A stretch of DNA of 12,267 nt, taken from contig JAWOJF010000089.1 of NCBI GenBank assembly GCA_046481785.1, forward strand, positions 1-12,267. Reading direction: 5' to 3'. Below the pieces are notes generated by a model, which saw only the letters and a list, made by a program, of their open reading frames with translations, was not told the DNA's origin and did no database searches. Made by a program: the position numbers and the translations under genes. Shown here piece after piece: positions 6,753-12,267 of the stretch (the first letter of the stretch is position 1; each line of letters starts with the position of its first letter). The DNA comes from JAWOJF01 sp046481785 (lineage in GTDB: Bacteria > Bacteroidota > Ignavibacteria > Ignavibacteriales > Ignavibacteriaceae).

Positions 6753-7883
6753 ATGAAAATTATTTTACATATTATAATAAAAGAATTTCTGCAGTTAAAA
6801 AGAGACCCGAAGCTGTTTGCTATAATCTTTTTTGCCCCGGTTTTCCAGTTAATTCTTTTAGGTTATGCCGCCACAATGGATATTAACAATGTAAGCACTG
6901 CAGTTTATGATCAGGATAAAACATCTGTAAGCCGGGACTTTGTAGAAAAATTTCAAAGTTCAGGATATTTTTCTGTGGAAAGTTATATTGAAAATTATGA
7001 CCAGGCTACAGAACTAATAAATTATGGGAAAGTACTTTGTGTAATAGTAATACCTGATGACTTTAAAAAAAAATTAGGCCGGGGAGAACAGGTTCAGTTG
7101 CAGGTAATATTAGACGGCTCAGATGGTAATAAGGCATCTATAGCATTTGGTTATATAAACGGAGTTGTATCCAGTTTCTCACAGGATATTCTTTTGGACC
7201 AAAGAGATAAGACAGGATTAAAAACATCATTTGCTGGTATTTTAACTCCTGAATTACGAGTATGGTATAATCCTGATTTAAAAACGCGGAATTTTATGGT
7301 GCCCGGCATTATTGGTTTACTGTTAACAGTTATAACTACTGTCCTTATGGCCATGGGAATTGTAAAAGAAAGAGAAATAGGAACCTTAGAACAAATAATT
7401 GTTTCACCAATTAAGCCGTATCAACTTATAGTTGGCAAAATAATTCCTTTTGTTATTTTAGGATTTCTGGATGTACTGCTTGTAATTGCTGTAATGGTAT
7501 TCTGGTTTGGAATAGGAATCAGAGGTGATTTCTTTTACCTGATGTTCGCATCTTTCCTCTATGTACTTTCTGCATTGGGAATAGGCCTGTTTGTTTCAAC
7601 TGTTTCAAAAACACAGCAGCAGGCAATGATGGTAGCTATGTTTGGAATACTAATGCCTATGAACTTTTTATCAGGATTTGCCTTCCCCATTGAAAATATG
7701 CCCCAATGGGTACAACCAATTACTTATGTTCTTCCTTTAACTTATTATATAGATATTTTAAGATCAGTAATTCTGAAAGGTGACGGACTCCTTAACCTGT
7801 TACCTGAAACCATTATATTATTGGCTATGGGAATTTTAATATTATATTTAAGTGCATTAAGATTTAAGAAGAGATTAGAATAA
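6753..7883 (+). CDS. ABC-2 type exporter permease 2 (YbhS/YbhR class)
   Basis: A second permease of exactly the same length (376 residues) and plan as its neighbour. Helix 1 is at about 22-42, the periplasmic domain at about 43-180 (TAVYDQDKTSVSRDF, WYNPDLKTRNF), and five helices at about 182-203, 230-252, 258-283, 291-311 and 349-368. The coupling motif is KEREIGTLEQIIVSP (205-219), and NFLSGFAFPIENMP (304-317) follows helix 5. Shared motifs show that the two genes are ancient tandem paralogues, well diverged in the periplasmic domain, as YbhS and YbhR are. The gap to permease 1 is 12 bases. No terminator is visible after the stop, and nfo follows 36 bases later. It probably pairs with permease 1 as the second half of the transmembrane channel. 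Confidence 0.92.
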   Translation: MKIILHIIIKEFLQLKRDPKLFAIIFFAPVFQLILLGYAATMDINNVSTAVYDQDKTSVSRDFVEKFQSSGYFSVESYIENYDQATELINYGKVLCVIVIPDDFKKKLGRGEQVQLQVILDGSDGNKASIAFGYINGVVSSFSQDILLDQRDKTGLKTSFAGILTPELRVWYNPDLKTRNFMVPGIIGLLLTVITTVLMAMGIVKEREIGTLEQIIVSPIKPYQLIVGKIIPFVILGFLDVLLVIAVMVFWFGIGIRGDFFYLMFASFLYVLSALGIGLFVSTVSKTQQQAMMVAMFGILMPMNFLSGFAFPIENMPQWVQPITYVLPLTYYIDILRSVILKGDGLLNLLPETIILLAMGILILYLSALRFKKRLE

Positions 7884-7919
7884 AACTATTACTTTGGAAC
7901 CTTTTCAACAGAGCAGTAA

Positions 7920-8771
7920 ATGAACCAATTAATCGGCGCACATACTTCAATTGCAGGGGGTGTATCAAAGGCGGTAGACCTGGCTATGCATCTTGGTTTT
8001 ACTGCAATGCAGATCTTTACAAAAAACAATAACCGGTGGTTTTCAAAGCCCTTAACGGCTGCGGAGATTGAATCTTATAAGATCAAACTTCAAAACTCAG
8101 GAATTCAGTTTGTGTGCGCTCATGATTCATATTTAATTAACCTTTGTGCAAAAGATGCAGTACTGCTGGAAAAATCCCGGACTGCATTTCTTGATGAACT
8201 TGAGCGGTGTGAACAATTAAGTATCCCATATCTAAATTTTCATCCCGGTGCACATGGCGGTATGGGGGAACAGGAAGGAATAAAATTAATTGCAGAGTCA
8301 CTTAATATTATACATGATAAAACTAAAAACTGTAATGTAAGCAGTATGCTTGAAGCAACAGCCGGACAGGGCTCGGCAATCGGTTACAGGTTTGAACATT
8401 TGAGAAGTATTATTGATCTGGTTAAAGATAAGAACAGGATGAGTGTCTGTATTGATACTGCACATATCTGGGCTGCAGGATATGACATAAAAGATCCGGG
8501 AAATTATGAAAAAGTGATTAAAGAATTTGATGATATCATTGGACTTGAACGCCTGAAATGTTTTCACATGAATGACAGCAAAAAACTTTTAGGCAGCCGG
8601 GTTGACAGGCATGATCATATTGGTAAAGGAATGATTGGACTGGAAGGATTCAGGAATATTATGAGTGATCAAAGAATTGCACATGTACCCAAAATTCTCG
8701 AGACACCTAAGGGAAAAGATCAAGCAGAGGATATAGAAAATATAAATACCCTTCTGAGTTTATCCAAATAA
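7920..8771 (+). CDS. nfo: Endonuclease IV (AP endonuclease)
   Basis: This 283-residue protein is a TIM-barrel AP endonuclease that cuts DNA 5' to abasic sites and removes 3'-blocking groups during base excision repair, using three metal ions (zinc in the E. coli enzyme). Nearly every metal ligand can be placed: His68 (CAHDSYLINL), His108 (NFHPGAH), Glu145 (MLEATAGQG), Asp179 and His182 (CIDTAHIWAAGYD), His216 (CFHMNDS), Asp229 and His231 (RVDRHDH), Glu261 (ILETPKG). Positions agree with E. coli Nfo (285 residues) almost residue for residue. The loop usually written LENTAGQG reads LEATAGQG here, a small change next to the metal-binding Glu. The N-terminus MNQLIGAHTSIAGG is standard, so the start is safe. 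It lies 36 bases after the last permease gene without a visible terminator, so readthrough from the efflux operon is plausible; a functional link is not shown. Confidence 0.96.
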   Translation: MNQLIGAHTSIAGGVSKAVDLAMHLGFTAMQIFTKNNNRWFSKPLTAAEIESYKIKLQNSGIQFVCAHDSYLINLCAKDAVLLEKSRTAFLDELERCEQLSIPYLNFHPGAHGGMGEQEGIKLIAESLNIIHDKTKNCNVSSMLEATAGQGSAIGYRFEHLRSIIDLVKDKNRMSVCIDTAHIWAAGYDIKDPGNYEKVIKEFDDIIGLERLKCFHMNDSKKLLGSRVDRHDHIGKGMIGLEGFRNIMSDQRIAHVPKILETPKGKDQAEDIENINTLLSLSK

Positions 8772-8783
8772 TATGCCCTCTGC

Positions 8784-9632
8784 TTAAAGCTCAACTGCCC
8801 TTAACACAATAATACCGCTGTGTTTTTTTACATTCATCAGGTAATCAGGCAGAGGTTCTTTAGTTATATGAACTTTGGAACCAACTGTGGGTGCATGAAG
8901 CAGATGAATTCTTCCGTCTTTTTCTTTAACTGCAATCCCAACATGCCCGATATCCAGCCCTTTAATGCTTGTTGTTATGGCAATTAAATCGCCGCTTTGA
9001 ATTTTACTCTCTAGCCTGGCAACCTTATTACGCGGGATATAATAATACTGGCGGGAGTTAATTTCCTCTTCCTGTTTTTTTATAACAGTTACAAATGAAG
9101 GATTCTCTTTTAAATGTTTATAGCTTTGAGGATGAGTTGACATAAAATTAAGGTTAAATTTTATTTTTTCTCCGCCAATTTCTTTTGTTACATCCTTAAC
9201 AACACCCTTTTGGATATTGTCATAAATCCAGTCAGAGAAATAATGAAGACGTGAAGGATACTGGTCAATTTTACCCTCGCGGTACCGTATATAGGTTAGC
9301 TCATTCTGATAATCATTAAATCTTGTTTTATCCTGTTTAACAAGGCGCGCAAGTACAAGTGCATTTTCAAGGAAAGTGGTACAGTCTAACCCGGTAAGAT
9401 TTATAACAAGCTGTTCTTCCCCGTCTGCTTCAAGAGCAGATGCTTCATATGCTGTTCCTATAAAACTTCTGGCAATCTCAGTTATAACCTCATTTACCGG
9501 TTTTGAGGATAAGTTTTTATCAACAGCAAATTTAAATTTATCATTACAAATTTTTACATCGTTATCAGAATATACCTGGGCTGATAAAAAAGAATTGATA
9601 ATAATGAGCAGAAAGAAAATATATTTTTTCAT
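8784..9632 (-). CDS. DUF1460 secreted NlpC/P60-like cell-wall hydrolase
   Basis: This 282-residue protein has a signal peptide (residues 1-18, MKKYIFFLLIIINSFLSA, cleavage before Gln19), so it acts in the envelope. Family landmarks are TGLDCTTFLENAL with the presumed nucleophile Cys84, SRLHYFSDWI (127-136), GLDIGHVGIAV with the presumed catalytic His230 (225-235), and LLHAPTVGSKV (244-254). This family (Pfam DUF1460, N-acetylmuramoyl-L-alanine amidase-like) has a circularly arranged NlpC/P60 papain-like fold and is thought to cleave peptidoglycan stem-peptide bonds; the exact bond is not clear from the sequence. It lies 51 bases downstream of dnaB on the same strand and may be co-transcribed with it. 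Its 3' end faces nfo with 12 bases between the stops. No clear ribosome-binding site is visible. Confidence 0.87.
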   Translation of the reverse strand: MKKYIFFLLIIINSFLSAQVYSDNDVKICNDKFKFAVDKNLSSKPVNEVITEIARSFIGTAYEASALEADGEEQLVINLTGLDCTTFLENALVLARLVKQDKTRFNDYQNELTYIRYREGKIDQYPSRLHYFSDWIYDNIQKGVVKDVTKEIGGEKIKFNLNFMSTHPQSYKHLKENPSFVTVIKKQEEEINSRQYYYIPRNKVARLESKIQSGDLIAITTSIKGLDIGHVGIAVKEKDGRIHLLHAPTVGSKVHITKEPLPDYLMNVKKHSGIIVLRAVEL

Positions 9633-9660
9633 AACAACTATTTATTTCCATACATTCATC

Positions 9661-9671
9661 CCCCTTTGGGG
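9661..9671 (-). repeat. Small GC hairpin between dnaB and the DUF1460 gene
   Basis: On the transcribed (minus) strand CCCC-AAA-GGGG forms a four-pair stem with a three-base loop, 12 bases after the dnaB stop. It is not followed by a T run (the next bases are GATGAATG), so it is not a convincing terminator. It could be an mRNA-stability or processing element, or chance. Confidence 0.25.
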
Positions 9672-9683
9672 AGATAGGGACGA

Positions 9684-11111
9684 TTATATAATATCTTCGT
9701 TTGTTGGAACTATCGAGTATTCTTCTACCTGTCTTGCGTGGGCAAGATTTTCAAAACGCGCATACTCTTTTATAAATGCTAATCTTACATCTCCAACCGG
9801 GCCGTTTCTTTGTTTTCCAATAATAATTTCGGCAACCCCCTCATTGGAATTACCATTTTCATCTTTCATAATACCATAATATTCCGGACGGTTCAGAAAT
9901 ACAACCACATCTGCATCTTGTTCTATAGAGCCCGACTCACGCAAATCAGAAAGCTGCGGTCGTTTATCATTCCTTGTTTCAACGGCACGGTTTAGCTGCG
10001 CAAGCGCTATTACCGGTATGTTTAACTCTTTTGCCAGTGATTTTAATGAACGTGAAATATGAGATATTTCCCTCTCACGGCTTTCAGATTTTGCCGGGCC
10101 CTGCATTAACTGGAGATAATCAATTATTATCATCCCGATATTTTTCTCAACTTTCAGTCTTCTTGCTTTTGCACGTATTTCAAGCACTGATTGAGCAGGT
10201 GTATCGTCAACATAAACAGGAGACTCAATCAGTTTATGGGCATTCTTACTTAGTTTAACTCCCTCTTCGTGAGGAAGTTTCCCCGTTCTTACCAGATGTG
10301 CATTTAATCTTCCTTCTGCGCATAACATTCTGATTACAAGCTGCATTGTGGACATTTCAAGAGAGAATATGCCAACAGGCACTTTATGATCAATAGCTGC
10401 ATTACGGGCAAGTGAAAGAGCGAACGCCGTTTTACCCATTGATGGCCTGGCTGCAATAATTATAAGATCAGATTTCTGGAAACCGCCAAGCATTTCATCA
10501 AGCTCATAAAACCCGGTAGGAACAGCAAATTTTTGTTTTGTATTGGAATGTATTGCTTCAATATATTCCAGGGCATCTCGTACTGCCCTGTCCATTCCCT
10601 GGAAAGATTTTTTTAAGTGAGATTCGGTTATTTCGAATATCTGTCTCTCAGCATTATCAAGGATATCAAAGGCATCTTCAGTTCCTTCATAAGCGGCTTT
10701 TGCTATCTGATGCGAGCTTGTAATAAGCCCCCGCAGAATCTCTTTTTCTAAAATAATTTTTGCATGGTATTCAATATTTGCAGCGGAAGAAATATTCTGT
10801 GAAAGTTTGCTTAAATAAACCGCTCCCCCAATCTCTTCAATTTTTTCCCTTTTTTTAAGCTCTTCATATAGTGTAACTGTATCTATAGGTTCCCCTGACT
10901 CAAATAAAGAGATCATTGCTTCATAAATTATTTTATGTTCTTTCAGGTAGAAGCTCTCAGGAGAAAGAAGTTCAATTGCCTTTGGAACGGACTCCTTTTC
11001 AATCATCATTGCACCAAGTACAGCAGCCTCAATTTCCGGCGCTGCAGGCGGTTTCACATCTGCGGGAATCAGGTTTTGGGTTGGATTTTCGTATTTTTTT
11101 TGTCTTGCCAT
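9684..11111 (-). CDS. dnaB: Replicative DNA helicase DnaB
   Basis: This 475-residue hexameric 5'-3' helicase unwinds DNA at the replication fork. The N-terminal DnaB domain covers about residues 24-130 (PEIEAAVLGAMM, ESFYLKEHKIIYEAM). A linker follows, then the RecA-like motor from about 190. Motifs: FAVPTGFYELDEMLGGF (195-211), Walker A ARPSMGKT (221-228), SLEMS (250-254) with the catalytic Glu252, Walker B IIIDYLQLM (328-336) with Asp331, the DLRESGSIEQDADVV region (389-403), and KQRNGPVG (433-440) with the arginine-finger residue Arg435. The family is highly conserved, and no intein or insertion interrupts these motifs. The N-terminal 20 residues are basic and variable. An AT-rich intergenic region lies upstream and probably carries its promoter; the DUF1460 gene follows on the same strand. 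No ribosome-binding site is recognisable, as commonly seen in Bacteroidota-related bacteria. Confidence 0.97.
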   Translation of the reverse strand: MARQKKYENPTQNLIPADVKPPAAPEIEAAVLGAMMIEKESVPKAIELLSPESFYLKEHKIIYEAMISLFESGEPIDTVTLYEELKKREKIEEIGGAVYLSKLSQNISSAANIEYHAKIILEKEILRGLITSSHQIAKAAYEGTEDAFDILDNAERQIFEITESHLKKSFQGMDRAVRDALEYIEAIHSNTKQKFAVPTGFYELDEMLGGFQKSDLIIIAARPSMGKTAFALSLARNAAIDHKVPVGIFSLEMSTMQLVIRMLCAEGRLNAHLVRTGKLPHEEGVKLSKNAHKLIESPVYVDDTPAQSVLEIRAKARRLKVEKNIGMIIIDYLQLMQGPAKSESREREISHISRSLKSLAKELNIPVIALAQLNRAVETRNDKRPQLSDLRESGSIEQDADVVVFLNRPEYYGIMKDENGNSNEGVAEIIIGKQRNGPVGDVRLAFIKEYARFENLAHARQVEEYSIVPTNEDII

Positions 11112-11133
11112 TGGAATATTTCTATCAAAAAAT

Positions 11134-11149
11134 CAAAAGTAATATTATA
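11134..11149 (-). promoter_or_regulatory. Weak candidate dnaB promoter elements
   Basis: Reading the minus strand toward dnaB, TATAAT (11149-11144) is followed by TACTTTTG (11141-11134), which fits the Bacteroidota -7 consensus TAnnTTTG. Neither has a convincing -35 or -33 partner at the right distance, so these are candidates only. Transcription from TATAAT would leave a leader of about 25 bases before the ATG at 11111. Confidence 0.25.
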
Positions 11150-11214
11150 AAGTTTATTGTTAAAATAAAATTGAAACAGGGTTATTAATTTTTTATTTAT
11201 TTTTCTATTGATTA

Positions 11215-11274
11215 TTAATAATTAAGATTTTCATTATAAATTACTGTTATTCATTCAAACAGTTAATAATTAAG
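11215..11274. repeat. 12-base direct repeat in the AT-rich dnaB upstream region
   Basis: TTAATAATTAAG occurs at 11215-11226 and again at 11263-11274, start points 48 bases apart. Each copy is itself nearly palindromic (TTAAT-A-ATTAA). The first copy overlaps the perfect palindrome TTATTAATAA (11212-11221). The sequence CTATTG lies just before the first copy (11205-11210) and just after the second (11275-11280). In such AT-rich DNA short repeats arise easily by chance, so a binding-site role is speculative. Confidence 0.35.
11240..11267 (-). terminator. Possible weak stem-loop after the aminotransferase gene
   Basis: In the minus-strand transcript ATTAACTGTT (11267-11258) can pair with AACAGTAAT (11248-11240) around a nine-base loop, with one bulged A. 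It begins 18 bases after the aminotransferase stop codon. The stem is AT-rich and the following sequence (TTATAATG) is not a clean T run, so it may be a weak terminator or an operator-like inverted repeat. Confidence 0.25.
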
Positions 11275-11285
11275 CTATTGCGGTT

Positions 11286-12267
11286 TTATAATACTTTTTT
11301 CAATTCAGATAAAATTCCAATCAATGCATTAATATCAGCTTCATTATTATATAAATGAACTGATATTCTGATTGATTTTCCTCTTACCGATACAGCAATT
11401 TTTCTCTTCCTTAAATTCAGTAAAAATTCTTCCGGATTAATTTTTTCCGGCAGGAGTATACCAAACATATGTTTAGCCCTATAATTGTCATCTTCTATCC
11501 AAAATCCGTTCTCCCTTAAAAAGTCTATCAGAGGCTTAGTAAGCTTTTGGGCATATTCCTGAATTTCGGCAGGGTTCCATTCTAAAATCTGCCCAAGAGA
11601 CCGTATCAACATTGGAAGAAGAATAAAATTACCGTATTCCCCTACATTATAACGGCCGGCACCGGGTGTGTACCCATCCACATAATTGCTTAAACTGCTG
11701 AAATCCTGCGCATTACTTCTGTTTATCCATGTTTGTTCTATCGGCTTACCGTTATTAAAAAATTCGCTGTAATAAGCCATACCTATTGAATAAGGGCCAA
11801 GTAGCCATTTATATGCTGCACAGATTAATGCATCAATCTTAAATTCATTAACATCAATGGGTAACGCTCCTACTGATTGAGTTCCATCAACAATGTACAT
11901 CGCATTAAACTTCTTACATTTTTCCCCTATTTCTTTCAGCTTAAATAGTGTACCATCAGCCCAGTGTATTGAAGATAAAACCACCACAGCAGTATCTTCA
12001 TTAATGCTGTTTAAAATATTTTCATTCCATACTTCGCCCCTTTTTTCACGGTTATCAGGGGGAGTAACTATCTTCAGATTTTTTTTATTTTCATTACACC
12101 AGCTTCTTATTGAATAAAAATCACTGGGGAATTCATCTGATACTATTAAAGCTGTATTACCGTTATCAAGAGGTAAATTTTTAATTGCCGACATTAGACC
12201 ATATGAAACAGAAGGGATTAGAGCTGTTTGTTTAGCATCGCAGTTAATTAGTTTACCAAAATTTTCT
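11286..12267 (-). CDS. Class-V PLP-dependent aminotransferase / cysteine desulfurase-like, 5' end missing
   Basis: The frame ends at a TAA at 11286-11288 and stays open to the right edge. The Met at 12194 is internal: 24 more in-frame codons upstream (including KLINCDAKQTALIPSVSYGL) match the usual N-terminal part of the large PLP domain. About 326 residues are visible; perhaps 50-60 are missing. Visible motifs: ALIPSVSYGL, a PLP-phosphate region; SSIHWADG, the loop with the His that stacks on PLP; YIVDGTQSVGALPID, whose Asp (codon 11886-11888) binds the pyridine nitrogen; and AAYKWLLGPYSIG, whose Lys (codon 11808-11810) forms the Schiff base. A C-terminal small domain ends SVRGKSIRISVHLYNNEADI. 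Fold class I, class V; members include cysteine desulfurases, kynureninase-like and isopenicillin-epimerase-like enzymes. No SufS-type catalytic Cys loop is evident, so desulfurase activity is uncertain. The gene is upstream of dnaB on the same strand, 174 bases away. Confidence 0.85.
   Translation of the reverse strand, partial: ENFGKLINCDAKQTALIPSVSYGLMSAIKNLPLDNGNTALIVSDEFPSDFYSIRSWCNENKKNLKIVTPPDNREKRGEVWNENILNSINEDTAVVVLSSIHWADGTLFKLKEIGEKCKKFNAMYIVDGTQSVGALPIDVNEFKIDALICAAYKWLLGPYSIGMAYYSEFFNNGKPIEQTWINRSNAQDFSSLSNYVDGYTPGAGRYNVGEYGNFILLPMLIRSLGQILEWNPAEIQEYAQKLTKPLIDFLRENGFWIEDDNYRAKHMFGILLPEKINPEEFLLNLRKRKIAVSVRGKSIRISVHLYNNEADINALIGILSELKKVL

Noticed and set aside
7889..7896. TTACTTTG upstream of nfo, close to the Bacteroidota -7 motif TAnnTTTG.
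   Set aside because: It lacks the conserved A at position two and no -33 element is present at the right distance; not enough for a promoter call.
8760..8768. TTATCCAAA, one mismatch from the DnaA box TTATCCACA, in a window carrying dnaB.
   Set aside because: It is a single copy inside the nfo coding sequence, with no cluster or AT-rich unwinding region next to it.
8772..8783. Bidirectional terminator expected between convergent nfo and the DUF1460 gene.
   Set aside because: Only 12 bases separate the stops and no hairpin with a T run is visible there or just inside either gene.
9376..10258. Open frames on the plus strand opposite the DUF1460 and dnaB genes (for example 9376-9879 and 9974-10258).
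   Set aside because: They lie antisense to strongly conserved genes, have no recognisable motifs and are best explained as by-products of codon bias.
9684..11111. Possible intein in dnaB, a frequent insertion site in this gene.
   Set aside because: Walker A and the other motor motifs are continuous and the protein has normal length.

Overview
The window reads as a low-GC Gram-negative chromosome segment, most likely from the Bacteroidota/Ignavibacteriota side of the tree. This placement is an inference from the AT-rich codon use, the general lack of strong Shine-Dalgarno sequences, short signal peptides ending in SAQ, a DUF1460 protein and an outer-membrane TolC-like protein. All genes look intact except the two cut by the window edges. 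I saw no transposase, tRNA, rRNA or CRISPR array.

Left edge (1-586, minus): the N-terminal 195 codons of a YfcC/DcuC-family membrane transporter. It is divergent from the next operon across a 239-base intergenic region (587-825). That region holds a GC-rich, hairpin-rich island (about 671-750), a good sigma-70-type promoter (TTGACA, 17 bases, TATGTT), and four evenly spaced GTTTC/GAAAC boxes in alternating orientation that look like an operator.

Centre (826-7883, plus): a tight seven-gene operon encoding a complete drug- or toxic-compound-type ABC efflux machine of the YbhGFSR class. The order is TetR regulator, YbhG-like lipoprotein membrane fusion protein, ABC ATPase 1, TolC-like outer-membrane channel, ABC ATPase 2, ABC-2 permease 1, ABC-2 permease 2. 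ATPases 1 and 2 correspond to the N- and C-terminal halves of E. coli YbhF, here split into two genes with the outer-membrane channel gene between them. Their degenerate motifs (H-loop His to Pro in ATPase 1; LPGG instead of LSGG in ATPase 2) fall on the same composite ATP site, which predicts one catalytic and one degenerate site. The set spans inner membrane, periplasm and outer membrane, with its own regulator. Endonuclease IV (nfo, 7920-8771) follows 36 bases downstream in the same direction and may be co-transcribed.

Right (8784-12267, minus): a DUF1460 secreted NlpC/P60-like cell-wall hydrolase, the replicative helicase DnaB (no intein), a 174-base very AT-rich intergenic region with repeats, and a class-V PLP-dependent aminotransferase/cysteine-desulfurase-like gene whose 5' end lies beyond the right edge. 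nfo and the DUF1460 gene converge with only 12 bases between them and no recognisable terminator.

The genes themselves belong to known families. What deserves attention is the architecture of the efflux operon, its operator array and the GC-rich island upstream.
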